From an uncultured Roseburia sp. (lineage in GTDB: Bacteria; Bacillota; Clostridia; Lachnospirales; Lachnospiraceae), in NCBI GenBank assembly GCA_947649645.1, contig CANSSP010000002.1, forward strand, positions 1 to 64,000: a DNA stretch of 64,000 nt. The letters are read 5' to 3'. The position numbers and the translations under genes were made by a program. Below are positions 8,420 through 18,605 of the stretch, piece by piece. How positions within the stretch are numbered: the first letter of the stretch is position 1; every line of letters begins with the position of its first letter. The notes below the pieces were generated by a model, which was not told the origin of the DNA, did not search any database, and saw only the letters and a program-made list of their open reading frames with translations.

Positions 8420-11400
8420 TTAATAAGCCGTGTAGCTGACACTGATTGCAACATTCCCGTTGACACCGCTGACAGTTCCCTTATCCGTGTATTGCCACAT
8501 AATCACGCTTCCTTTTCCGGTGTAGCCATGTCCAAGGGATACATCCCGGTGGTTAACCACCCACAGATTATAGCCGGTGAGCCGGCTGTTGTCCAGATAA
8601 CCTGTCAGCCACCGCTGTGTCGTGCGCAGTGCAAACCGATATTGTCTCCCCGCATTGATCATCACATTTTTAAACGCATCGAGATTATCGTTGCGAATCT
8701 TATTGTCCAGACCATACAGCAGCGTCTCTTCCTGCATATCATACACAACCGGATAGTCGATTGCATGTCCGTTGAGAAGCTGTAACATTTTTGTGGCCTC
8801 CGCCCGTGCCTCGTTTACGTTTCTCGCCCTCGCGTAACAATACACACCGACTTTAAGCCCCGCCGTCTTTGCATTTTTGTAATTCGTTTCAAAGTTCGGA
8901 TCCGCCGTCGTACCGTCGCACACACGCAGCATCACATACTCATATCCGGACGCCTTTATCGCGTTAAAATCAACCGTTCCATTGTTGCTTGAAATATCAA
9001 TTCCTTTTCGGTCGAGCTGGTCTTTTACGGTCACGTTTATCGACTTTTTAATTCCGTTTGCCGTTGCATTCACTTTGGTCGTCCCGGCTTTCATGCCATA
9101 GATCACACCCTCGGATGTCACGACCGCAACAGACGGGTTGTCTGAAGTCCAGGCAATCACGCTGGCCGGATTTGCCGTCGCTGAAACCTTCACATTGCTG
9201 CCTGTTCTGATCAGCACATCGGTCACGCTCACCGAGAGGGAAGACGCGATCGCCGCAACACTGTCTGACATTTCGCTCTTTACGTCACCGCGCACTGCAT
9301 AAACCTTATAAAAATAGATTTTTCCAGCCACAACATTGTTGTCAGTAAACGAATTTGTATTGCAGATTTCACTCGCAATCTTATATGTCCCGCTCTCAGA
9401 AGTACTCCGCAGAATCGTATACGTCTCGGCCCCCGCAACTGCATTCCAGGTCAGCCTTACCTGTCTGTCACCGGCCATCTCAGCCTTTACATTCGTCGGC
9501 TTATTCAGTATCGGGACAGCACCTTTTACCGATGAAAAACTGCCATAAATCTTTTTCCCGCCTCTGGTACTGTATGCACGTACTTTGTAATAACCTGCAG
9601 TTCCCAGAACTGCCTTTTTGTCATTATAAGAAAGTCTGTTGGCCGACACTGTGGCGACTTTCTTAAAGGTCCCGTCTTCCGCCGCCGATTTATATACCTG
9701 ATAACCATCGCTTCCTTCAATCTTATTCCAGGATATTCCGATCGTGGTGTAGTCCACTGCCTTTACGGTGATCACCGGTGTTCCCGGAACAATCTTCTGC
9801 GAGCAGACATCCGAATACGGGCCGTAAATCTCCTTGTTGTTGACTTTACAATATGCGCGCATTTTGTAATAGTACGTCTCACCGATCTTAAGATTTTTGT
9901 CCGTATAGGAAGTTGTCGTTCCGCTGCTGATCTTTTTGAGCGTTGCATACTTCCCGTCCTTCGTGGTACTGCGATAGATCACATACCCGTTGACATATCC
10001 TCCCGATGTGGTCCCTTTTACCTTTTTCCATACAATCTTAACGCTGTTGTTTTTTCCCTTTTTCAGCGTGACCACCGGGGCGGCGGGCGCGGCAACCGCG
10101 CTCTTCACCTTTGAAAAATCGGATGTCACACTCTTTCCGCCGGCGATTTTTTTCTCACACCTGATTTTATAGTAATACCGCTTTCCGATCGATACGCCGC
10201 GGTCCTCATAGGAATATTCCACCACACCTGCACGCCGCGATACCGTTCCGATCTTCTTAAACCCGGATTTCTTCGAAGTTGAACGGTAAATAAGGTAGGA
10301 ATCCTCACCTGCATCGCTTGTCGCATTCCATGTAATGCGCATCCGATTGTTTGCGGACGGCTCCACCAATGTAATCTCAACCGCAAGCGGTTTCGGCGAA
10401 ACGGTCAGTGTCTTTGAATCGAGGCCGCGCACCACGCGCCCGTCGCTGTTTTTGACATACGCCGCGATCTTAAATGTATACTTCTGGCCACAGGTAAGAT
10501 TCTTCACCGTGTACGATGTCGTCGTCGCCTTACATGTCTTCAGTTTCTTTTCTTTCCCATTTACGACCTGATACACATAATAACCGCTGTTTTTGGAGGG
10601 AAGTCCCACTTTTTTCCAGGTGAGGCGGACGGCTGTCGTCCCCGCAGACTCCCATTTTAATTCCGGCGCGGCCGGTCTGACCTCATAAGCCACAGCCTCC
10701 GATCTGACCCCGTTTATCATCTCCCCATCCACGGTCCGATAAGCGCACACCTTATAGTAATATGTCCTGCCTACCTTAAGCTTCGTGTCCGTAAAGCGCA
10801 GCGTCCCGCTTCCTTTTGCATTTTTTACCGACTTATATTTTCCATTCCTGCTCTCCGCACGGTATACCCGGTATCCCTGCGCTCCGCTGACCTTGTTCCA
10901 GCTCACCACGAGGCTGGTATATGTATCGCCGTGCAGCTCCACAGACGGCGCAGCCAGCGTCGGCGTCACACTCTTCTCTGCCGAATAGTTTCCCCATACC
11001 TTACTGCCTCCAACCGTCCGGTAAGCCCGGATCCGGTAAACATACTTAAGCCCCGTCTGTACTGATTTGTCGGTCCACTTTACCGTCGAGCCGCTTTTGA
11101 TCGTCTTAATCTTCTTAAATGTACTGTTTCCGCTGACTTTCCGCTCTATTTCGTATCCGTTTGCACCTTCTGCTTTTTTCCAGTCAAGTCTCACAGTTTT
11201 GTAATCTGGCACGGAAACGGCAAGCTCCGGCGCCTGCGGCATCGGCTTTACCGATACTTCATCCGACTCCGCCCCGTATACCCTGGCGTTTTCTACCACA
11301 CGGTAGCCGGCCACCTTGTAGCGATAACTCTGCCCTGACGTCAGCCCTTTGTCCGTAAATGAACGGGCCTTCCCTTCCGCATGCCCTGCTTGCACAAAAT

Positions 11401-12682
11401 CACTGCTGCTGCCAGTGGCGCGGTAAATCACATAACCCTGGGCGCCGTCCAGCGGCTCCCATGTGATCTCTACGCTCACTGCACTCTTCGGAACGGCCTT
11501 TCCAATCGTCACGCCGCCAAGCTCCGGACTGCCCTTTATCACTGCTTTTCCCGTTGATTCTGCGTACCGGGCTGTCCCGTTTCCATCCTTATAACCGACA
11601 TATGCACAAATCTGATAGGCATATGTTTTTCCTGTCAGGACTGCTTTGTCTGCATAAGCGACCGTACCCTGGCCGGAAACCACCGCAAGCTGCGTATAGC
11701 TGCTTTCCTTGTCCGTTTTCCGGTAAATCACATACCCGTCTGCCCCGGACACACTCCCCCACTCAAGCTGTATCAGATTGTATGGTGCCCGCGCCACCGC
11801 CGCCTGCGACGGCGCCTCTGGTCTCACGACTGCCTGGAACACAGCCGAAACAGCTGCATCCGCTGCAAGCTGCAGCTTCAGAAATGCGACGCCTGCCTTT
11901 AACGCAGTCACCGTGCGCCCTGCAGCGTCAACCGAAACGATTTCCGGATTTTCGACTGTCCACTTTACGGCAGGGTTTCCCAGCGATGCGTCTGTTATGG
12001 TATACCCCGGCAACGGAATCGTCTGGCCGATCTCCATCAGTTCACAGACGGTATCCAGCCGGATGACATCTGATGCGGCTGCTCTTTTTACCTTTTTCTC
12101 CTCTGTGGCAGCTGTTTCTGTCTCCGGATTTTCCTTCGCAGGACCGGTCTGCTTCTCCGTCTCTGTACTCTCATCCGAAGATCCTGCCTCTGTCTCCGGA
12201 TTCCCCTCTGCGGGAACCGTTTCTGTCTCCGTACTCCCCTCCGCGGGAACCGTTTCTGTCTCCGTTCCTTCCTCCTCAGGAGACGTACTGATCTCTGTGT
12301 TTTCCTCCGTCGAAAGCGTATCCATATCCACACCGGCGGCAGGCACTTCGCCGTCGTCTGCGGTCATTGGACCGTTTTCGCCCGGCTCGTCATCCCCCTG
12401 TGTTTTGTCTTCTGTATTTTCTTCGCCAGAATCCTCTCTGTCCGGAAACAATCCTGCTTCTTCTGTCTCCGTGGGCAGCACCGGTTCTGCGTTTTCCTCT
12501 CCCGTCTCACCGGCTCCTGCCGGCCCGGCCTCCTCCGACGGCACATTGTCTTCGTACTCCGTTTCCATCGCCATGTCCCGGCCCGGCTGCGCCGCAAAAC
12601 CGCTGACATCCGAACAGAGAACAGCCGCCGCCATGCCAAGGCAGATGCCGCGTCTGATCCATCCCGCTATCTTTCTGATCAT
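8420..12682 (-). CDS. Giant secreted protein: Thr/Glu-rich region, Ig-like (Big2-type) domains, ~9 fibronectin-III-like repeats, C-terminal GH25-type domain
   Basis: Signal peptide, repeated V.L.W..V.GA.GY.IYR units, KGIDISSNNGTVDFNAIKASGYEYVMLRV GH25 motif. Confidence 0.85.
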   Translation of the reverse strand: MIRKIAGWIRRGICLGMAAAVLCSDVSGFAAQPGRDMAMETEYEDNVPSEEAGPAGAGETGEENAEPVLPTETEEAGLFPDREDSGEENTEDKTQGDDEPGENGPMTADDGEVPAAGVDMDTLSTEENTEISTSPEEEGTETETVPAEGSTETETVPAEGNPETEAGSSDESTETEKQTGPAKENPETETAATEEKKVKRAAASDVIRLDTVCELMEIGQTIPLPGYTITDASLGNPAVKWTVENPEIVSVDAAGRTVTALKAGVAFLKLQLAADAAVSAVFQAVVRPEAPSQAAVARAPYNLIQLEWGSVSGADGYVIYRKTDKESSYTQLAVVSGQGTVAYADKAVLTGKTYAYQICAYVGYKDGNGTARYAESTGKAVIKGSPELGGVTIGKAVPKSAVSVEITWEPLDGAQGYVIYRATGSSSDFVQAGHAEGKARSFTDKGLTSGQSYRYKVAGYRVVENARVYGAESDEVSVKPMPQAPELAVSVPDYKTVRLDWKKAEGANGYEIERKVSGNSTFKKIKTIKSGSTVKWTDKSVQTGLKYVYRIRAYRTVGGSKVWGNYSAEKSVTPTLAAPSVELHGDTYTSLVVSWNKVSGAQGYRVYRAESRNGKYKSVKNAKGSGTLRFTDTKLKVGRTYYYKVCAYRTVDGEMINGVRSEAVAYEVRPAAPELKWESAGTTAVRLTWKKVGLPSKNSGYYVYQVVNGKEKKLKTCKATTTSYTVKNLTCGQKYTFKIAAYVKNSDGRVVRGLDSKTLTVSPKPLAVEITLVEPSANNRMRITWNATSDAGEDSYLIYRSTSKKSGFKKIGTVSRRAGVVEYSYEDRGVSIGKRYYYKIRCEKKIAGGKSVTSDFSKVKSAVAAPAAPVVTLKKGKNNSVKIVWKKVKGTTSGGYVNGYVIYRSTTKDGKYATLKKISSGTTTSYTDKNLKIGETYYYKMRAYCKVNNKEIYGPYSDVCSQKIVPGTPVITVKAVDYTTIGISWNKIEGSDGYQVYKSAAEDGTFKKVATVSANRLSYNDKKAVLGTAGYYKVRAYSTRGGKKIYGSFSSVKGAVPILNKPTNVKAEMAGDRQVRLTWNAVAGAETYTILRSTSESGTYKIASEICNTNSFTDNNVVAGKIYFYKVYAVRGDVKSEMSDSVAAIASSLSVSVTDVLIRTGSNVKVSATANPASVIAWTSDNPSVAVVTSEGVIYGMKAGTTKVNATANGIKKSINVTVKDQLDRKGIDISSNNGTVDFNAIKASGYEYVMLRVCDGTTADPNFETNYKNAKTAGLKVGVYCYARARNVNEARAEATKMLQLLNGHAIDYPVVYDMQEETLLYGLDNKIRNDNLDAFKNVMINAGRQYRFALRTTQRWLTGYLDNSRLTGYNLWVVNHRDVSLGHGYTGKGSVIMWQYTDKGTVSGVNGNVAISVSYTAY

Positions 12683-12862
12683 AACCCATTCCCTCCCATT
12701 CCCATAAAATATTTGCAGGCGGTATTCCGTCCGGCTCCGCCTCTTTCGGACATTATATCATACCCTGACCGGAAACCACTACCCAATCTTTTATCTTAAG
12801 CAATTTTTAAGATCACCCCCTTATCGTTTTCCAATCACATTTTTCTATTTCCGTTTTCACTC

Positions 12863-14470
12863 TCAATACCAGTCAATATCCGTCCGCTCAACAACTTCTG
12901 AGAGCCGTACCACGATAAAACCGTCCGCCGGCACCACCGAACCGTCCGCCGGAAAGTCCGGCATTGTCTCCGCCAGAAGGACTGCAGCCCTGCGTTCTTC
13001 CTCCGTGCTCTCTTCATTTATCTCAATTCCCAGCCCGGCCTTTAACAGTCCCGCTATCCGGTGCGTGGCTCCCGTGGGCGTTTCTGCACGATAATCCCAC
13101 TCATAGAAAGACCATCCGTACATCTCCGTACGTCTGCAGTACCGATTCAGTTCCGGCTTCCGATACCCTACAAATAAAACAGGCTGCGTCGGAAACGTCC
13201 CCTCATTTGCCGCCGTAAGCTCCTGTATTACCTGGGCGGTAAATATCTTATCCTGCCTGAAACGTACGTCATCGGTATAAGAAAGCCTCAGCAGACAGAT
13301 AATCTGCGCCGCCGATACAGCCAGAACACAGCCCGATACAGCCCGGCGCATGGCTTCCCTTTCCTTCCAGAACGCCGAAAAACGGTCCATGCCGTACATC
13401 CCCAGAAACGCCGCCGATACAGGAAGCGCAAACTGAGAACGTGTCACCAGCATTTCTCCCATATACAGCGTCATAAGAAACGGTGCCCCCATCACGCCCG
13501 CCAGGGCAAAAAGAAGCAGCGCCAGCCTTCCCTTTGTCTTCGTTCTGCCTTTCCTCTCGTCTGTCAGTTCCACAATAAAAACCAGAATCATCCCGATTGT
13601 ATAAAATGAAAAATTGCGCGGTCCGATACCAGCCAGCACATTTCTGGCCGTGCGAAGCACATTTTTTATGCAGTCAGCCGCCGGATAATTCCCCCATCCC
13701 ATCTGGCTGTCCATATATCCCCCGGCCGCCATAAACCAGGTTTCCGCAATCCAGCGGTATAGCAGATAAGCAAAGAAAAACTGCATGAACCACGTCAGAA
13801 TCCCCCTACAGATCCTGCGATTCTGCGCCTGTTCTTCTTCTGCATTCTCTGCCGTAAGTTCCTTCAGATACACAAGAAAAAGCGTTATACAGATGACAAT
13901 ATAATAAGCCGCCAGTGCCTGATAGGCGCCGAGCCCAAGCACCAGAAGCGCAATTCCCGATAAAAAAAACAAAATTTTTTTCGCTTTGCCTGCGCGCGCC
14001 GCATTCTGAAACCAGATATGTACCGCCAGACAGGCCGCCGCCGCCGTCAGAAACATTGCCAGTCCGATTTCAGCCTGCTGTAGCGAAAAATAAACCTGAA
14101 AACTCCAGATATTTGATGTACAGTACAGAATCAGAAAAACCCAGTACGGATAACGCGCGCTTTTTCCCGAAAAACAGTAATACGCAAACGTAAGCAGATT
14201 GGCTCCCGCCAGAAAGAAGATAAGAAACAACAGACCGCTTTTCCACACACTGTGCACCGCAAGACCCAGCATCCTTTTAAAAAGCACCAGGCTGAATCTT
14301 CCGATGGCAAGCCAGCCGAGCGTCGTCCCGGGCGCGTTGACCAGCTCTTCCGTATCAATGCGAAGGTTGTCTGAAAACACGAGAAACCCAAAACCAGCCA
14401 GCGTTACAATGATTGACCAAAGAATCAGCTTTCCATGCCTCGCCACATATTCTCTCAGATCACGCATCAC
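12863..14470 (-). CDS. Polytopic membrane protein, GtrII-type glucosyltransferase family
   Basis: Multiple TM segments; N-terminal IDTEELVNAPGTTLGWLAIGRFSLVLFK as in the GtrII family. Confidence 0.7.
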   Translation of the reverse strand: MMRDLREYVARHGKLILWSIIVTLAGFGFLVFSDNLRIDTEELVNAPGTTLGWLAIGRFSLVLFKRMLGLAVHSVWKSGLLFLIFFLAGANLLTFAYYCFSGKSARYPYWVFLILYCTSNIWSFQVYFSLQQAEIGLAMFLTAAAACLAVHIWFQNAARAGKAKKILFFLSGIALLVLGLGAYQALAAYYIVICITLFLVYLKELTAENAEEEQAQNRRICRGILTWFMQFFFAYLLYRWIAETWFMAAGGYMDSQMGWGNYPAADCIKNVLRTARNVLAGIGPRNFSFYTIGMILVFIVELTDERKGRTKTKGRLALLLFALAGVMGAPFLMTLYMGEMLVTRSQFALPVSAAFLGMYGMDRFSAFWKEREAMRRAVSGCVLAVSAAQIICLLRLSYTDDVRFRQDKIFTAQVIQELTAANEGTFPTQPVLFVGYRKPELNRYCRRTEMYGWSFYEWDYRAETPTGATHRIAGLLKAGLGIEINEESTEEERRAAVLLAETMPDFPADGSVVPADGFIVVRLSEVVERTDIDWY

Positions 14471-14519
14471 AACACTCCTCCTGTGTCCCGGGTTTCCCTC
14501 ATAATCGTTGTAATCCAGT

Positions 14520-15389
14520 TTATTTCCTGTTCATATATTCATCCAGTGCCGTCTGCCAGTCTGCCATCCGATAGCTGCCCGTCAGACGCATCATGTAGTT
14601 GTCAAGTATCGAATACGCAGGCCGTTTTGCAGACGCCGGATTCATCCGCGCATACTCCTCACTCGTCACATGGGTGACTTTCATGCTTTTTCCCGCGCGT
14701 GCAAAGACAGCCTCCGCAAATTCCGCCCAGTTCGTGCTTCCCTCGCAGGTCGCATGGTATGTCCCATATCCCTCCGTCGGCTCAAAGTAACGGATGACAC
14801 GTGCAAGCTCGTCCGCACTCGTCGGGGAGCCCTGCTGATCACACACAACCTTCACCGTGTCATATCTCTCGGCAAGGCCGAGCATCGTCCGCACAAAGTT
14901 TTTTCCCTCTCCGTAAAGCCATGCGGTTCGGAAAATAAAATATTTCTGTGCAAATTCTTTTACAAACCGCTCTCCCCACAGTTTTGTCACACCGTAAGCG
15001 CTGACCGGCCTTGTCTCGTCAAACTCAGTGTACGGCCGCACGCCGTTTCCCTCAAACACATAATCTGTGGAAACATGGATCAGCTTCGCATCGACTTCCC
15101 GCGCGGCTATGCTTAAATTGCGCGGTCCGACTGCATTAATCTGAAAAGCGAGATCCCACTGCTGTTCACAGGCGTCCACATTGGTGTGCGCCGCACAATT
15201 GATAATGACCTGAGGCTCCGCTCTGCGCACCATTTCCATAACTGCGTCAATATTCGTGACGTCCAGCGCAGATACACCATCTTTTTCCGAAACGTCCGTA
15301 TTGATAAATTCAACCCCGCTTCCCTCATACTCTCTGCGGATGGCACGTCCGAGCTGTCCGTCACAGCCAGTCACCAGAATCTTCTTCAT
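14520..15389 (-). CDS. rfbD: dTDP-4-dehydrorhamnose reductase
   Basis: ILVTGCDGQLGRAI, STDYVFEGNG, YGVTKLWGE. Confidence 0.93.
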   Translation of the reverse strand: MKKILVTGCDGQLGRAIRREYEGSGVEFINTDVSEKDGVSALDVTNIDAVMEMVRRAEPQVIINCAAHTNVDACEQQWDLAFQINAVGPRNLSIAAREVDAKLIHVSTDYVFEGNGVRPYTEFDETRPVSAYGVTKLWGERFVKEFAQKYFIFRTAWLYGEGKNFVRTMLGLAERYDTVKVVCDQQGSPTSADELARVIRYFEPTEGYGTYHATCEGSTNWAEFAEAVFARAGKSMKVTHVTSEEYARMNPASAKRPAYSILDNYMMRLTGSYRMADWQTALDEYMNRK

Positions 15390-15401
15390 TCTCTTCTCCC
15401 T

Positions 15402-15665
15402 CTACTCACCAAGACCGTTTTCAATCGCGGTGACGAGGAAGGAGAGCGCCTCCGCCTCGTCCTCGCCATCACAGATCAATTCGATTTCATCCCCGGATTT
15501 GATGCAGGCGCCGAGCACACTCAAGACACTTTTGGCATTCGCCGTATTTTCCCGGTGCTGAAATGTAATATGAGACTTAAACTGCATCGCTTCCTTGCAC
15601 AGGATCCCGGCCGGCCTTAAATGTAACCCGGTCGGGTTTTTAATCATAACTTTCTGACTTACCAT
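15402..15665 (-). CDS. HPr family phosphocarrier protein
   Basis: GLHLRPAG (His15) and AKSVLSVLG (Ser46 region). Confidence 0.92.
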   Translation of the reverse strand: MVSQKVMIKNPTGLHLRPAGILCKEAMQFKSHITFQHRENTANAKSVLSVLGACIKSGDEIELICDGEDEAEALSFLVTAIENGLGE

Positions 15666-15708
15666 ATGTCATTCCCTCCAAAACACATATTTATACCCGT
15701 CTTTTGTA

Positions 15709-17058
15709 TTACAGCATAATTTTTGTAATAAGCTCTGCAAGTTTGTATGCTTCCTCATCAATCACCTGCTGATCCTTCCCTTCAATCATCACACGAACCA
15801 GCGGTTCTGTCCCCGAAGGCCGGATCAGTACCCTGCCCTCTCCATTAAACTTTGCCTCGACTGCCGCCACAGCCTCCGCAATCTCTGGATAATCCATAAA
15901 ATTCTCTTTTTTATGATTGGGCACCTTCGCATTCACCAGTGCCTGCGGGAGAACTTCCATCACCTGCGCCAGTTCCGACAACGTCTTTCCCGTTCCCCTC
16001 ATAACATCCAGAAGATGCAGCGCCGTCAGAAGCCCGTCTCCGGTGGTATTGTCATCAAGAAAAATCACGTGTCCCGATTGTTCGCCACCCAGATTATAGC
16101 CATTTTCCCGCATGTTCTCGAGTACATAGCGATCGCCCACCTTCGTCTTCTCCACATGGATTCCCTCTCTCTGCCCCATCAGAGAAAATCCAAGATTCGA
16201 CATGACGGTAACCACCACCGTATCTTTTTTCAGTGCCCCCTGCTCTTTCAGATATTTGCCGCAGATGGCCATAACCTGATCGCCGTCCACAAGATTCCCA
16301 TTTTCATCGACTGCAAGCATCCGGTCCGCATCCCCGTCAAACGCGATTCCGATATCCGCCTTCTCATATACAACGCGCGCCTTCAATTCGTCCATATGTG
16401 TGGAACCACAGTTCGCATTGATATTGGTGCCGTCCGGGTCTGTGTGTATCGTAACCAGCTCTGCCCCAAGTTCTCTAAGCGCCTTCACAGACGTATAATG
16501 TGACGCGCCTTCAGCACAGTCGACCACAATTTTCATTCCGGCAAGATTGACCGGCACGCACTTTTTCATAAATTTTACATACTCGTCCCGCAGTTCAAAG
16601 CGGTAATCAATCTTTCCCACCCCGGACCCGATCGGAAGAATCACCTCTTTCATGTTATTGCGGATCAGCTCTTCGATCTCATCCTCCAGTGCATCCGAAA
16701 GCTTATAGCCTTCTCCGTTAAAAAATTTGATCCCGTTAAACTCCATCGGATTATGGGACGCAGAGATAACAACACCGGCATCCACCTTGTGCTTTCTTGT
16801 CAGATATGCGATTGCCGGCGTCGGCATCACCCCGACAAAAATCGCGTTTGCACCGACGGAACAAATCCCCGCCATCAGCGCACTGGCCAGCATTCCCCCC
16901 GAAATCCTTGTATCACATCCCACAATGATCGTCGCCTGATGCGCACTTTCTTTTGTCAGAACATAGGCTCCGGCCTGCCCCAGCTTTGTCGCCAGCTCAA
17001 TTGAAAGTTCTGAACCTGCAATTCCACGCACGCCATCCGTACCGAATAATCTAGCCAT
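15709..17058 (-). CDS. glmM: Phosphoglucosamine mutase
   Basis: MARLFGTDGVRGIA, VISASHNP, GDADR, RPSGTEPLVRVM. Confidence 0.97.
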   Translation of the reverse strand: MARLFGTDGVRGIAGSELSIELATKLGQAGAYVLTKESAHQATIIVGCDTRISGGMLASALMAGICSVGANAIFVGVMPTPAIAYLTRKHKVDAGVVISASHNPMEFNGIKFFNGEGYKLSDALEDEIEELIRNNMKEVILPIGSGVGKIDYRFELRDEYVKFMKKCVPVNLAGMKIVVDCAEGASHYTSVKALRELGAELVTIHTDPDGTNINANCGSTHMDELKARVVYEKADIGIAFDGDADRMLAVDENGNLVDGDQVMAICGKYLKEQGALKKDTVVVTVMSNLGFSLMGQREGIHVEKTKVGDRYVLENMRENGYNLGGEQSGHVIFLDDNTTGDGLLTALHLLDVMRGTGKTLSELAQVMEVLPQALVNAKVPNHKKENFMDYPEIAEAVAAVEAKFNGEGRVLIRPSGTEPLVRVMIEGKDQQVIDEEAYKLAELITKIML

Positions 17059-17132
17059 CTCTTTTCCTCCACATATTCTTATTTTTATGTTTCCCCAGAC
17101 TACCTGCCAATTGCCTTAAATACCTATATAGT

Positions 17133-18605
17133 CTAAGACGGCTGCGGATTCACACTGCCTTTATCGCCATCTTCTTTATCTTCCTCATCTTCATCGGGTC
17201 TCTGACTCCCCGACGGACTACCGTCGGAAGAATCGTCTGTTCCGGCTCCCTGACTCCCGGAGCTGCCCGCTCCGTCAGCCGTTCCTGCTCCGCCGGAGCC
17301 TTCGTTTTCACCAGAATTTCCCTGTGCGCCGTCTCCCTCCGGCATTTCCGCGTCACGAATGGCCGCAAGCACTTTGGGCTCGTTTAACACATTATACGCA
17401 TCCTCACCGGGCGCCAGCGTCACCGCAAGATAATGCTCTCCGCCGCCAAGCCCCGTCGCATCTGCGGTTCCCGAAATCTTTTCCGCATCCAGGGCATCAA
17501 TCACACTTTTCGCCCCGCTGACCTCAATTGCAATACTCTCTTCCATGTAGTTTGCCAGAAAACCCTCCTGCAGATTCTCAATAACCAGATTTTTCACCGG
17601 AATCAAAAGCGTTCTCGTCACTACCGGCTCTATCGTAACCACAACCGTTATATTTGCATCGGAATTGAGCACGAGGGACGTTCCTTTCGGAAGATAGGAC
17701 GCAATATCCACCGTCGTCTCAATCGACGATGTCACGCCGGTCAGGTCAAGCACTTCCTCGGGTATCGTTATCTTATTGATCGGATTGAGCGTTGTCGATT
17801 CTCCCTTGATCCGGACACTTTCCGGAGAATAAGAGATGTCCGTTGCCACATATCCCGCTGCCGGTCTGCCCGTTGTCTGAAATTCCAGAGCCGCCTCTTT
17901 CGTGCTGAGAATCTGGGCAGCAACCGTGACAGTACTGATATTCAGCGTCAGCTTTGTCGTATCAATCACATTCCCTTCGGCGTCAAAAAATACCGGCACC
18001 ACACTGTCTGTGACATCCGACGACATTCCCTCCACATTGATCGTCGCCGTCACCTTATCGATCTGACTGATAATTGAGGCCGGACCGGAAATCTTCATCA
18101 GATTGGATCCGACAATCTGCACCTCACCAAGCGCACAGTTATCCGCAACCATACCTTTTGTGTCCGCGATAATCCGGATCTGTGTCCGCCCAAGATCCAC
18201 CAGTTCTATCTCCTTGTACAGTTGTTTTGAGACGATTCTGACATCATTGCCGGCCTTCTGGACCGAAACCGTCACAGGAACACGCCAGTTTCCGCTCTTT
18301 TCGTCGTGTTCAATTTTCTGCATATCGGCAGTAGCCTTAAAGTCAGAATTGGACAGCTCCCTCTGCACACTCCGCTTCGCAGATACACTGAAAGAAACGG
18401 TATTGTCCCCGCCCAGAACTTCGTAGTATTTATCCTGTTCCGTGATATAATTTTCATTTACGAGAGTTACGCTGGTGGTGTACGACTGGACATTTATGGG
18501 GTCGTCAATGTTGACTACGACAACCCATAACACCAGTGCAAACAACACCGCCAGAAATTTGAGGCCAAAGTTATTTACTACCTTTCTGATCAGCTTTCCT
18601 ACCAT
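17133..18605 (-). CDS. cdaR: YbbR-domain protein CdaR with acidic low-complexity C-terminal tail
   Basis: KFLAVLFALVLWVVVVNIDDP, YbbR repeats, cdaA-cdaR-glmM gene order. Confidence 0.9.
   Translation of the reverse strand: MVGKLIRKVVNNFGLKFLAVLFALVLWVVVVNIDDPINVQSYTTSVTLVNENYITEQDKYYEVLGGDNTVSFSVSAKRSVQRELSNSDFKATADMQKIEHDEKSGNWRVPVTVSVQKAGNDVRIVSKQLYKEIELVDLGRTQIRIIADTKGMVADNCALGEVQIVGSNLMKISGPASIISQIDKVTATINVEGMSSDVTDSVVPVFFDAEGNVIDTTKLTLNISTVTVAAQILSTKEAALEFQTTGRPAAGYVATDISYSPESVRIKGESTTLNPINKITIPEEVLDLTGVTSSIETTVDIASYLPKGTSLVLNSDANITVVVTIEPVVTRTLLIPVKNLVIENLQEGFLANYMEESIAIEVSGAKSVIDALDAEKISGTADATGLGGGEHYLAVTLAPGEDAYNVLNEPKVLAAIRDAEMPEGDGAQGNSGENEGSGGAGTADGAGSSGSQGAGTDDSSDGSPSGSQRPDEDEEDKEDGDKGSVNPQPS

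Noticed and set aside
8404-8466. N-terminal extension of the lysozyme/InlB-repeat protein overlapping the upstream gene
   Set aside because: Signal peptide begins at MKGKNRGD (8403) with its own GAGG SD; the extension is the tail of the upstream gene in another frame.
11778-12707. 309-aa plus-strand ORF rich in Ser/Val/Pro
   Set aside because: Antisense shadow of the Thr/Glu-rich region of the large secreted protein; no RBS or domain motif, and the sense frame is clearly coding.
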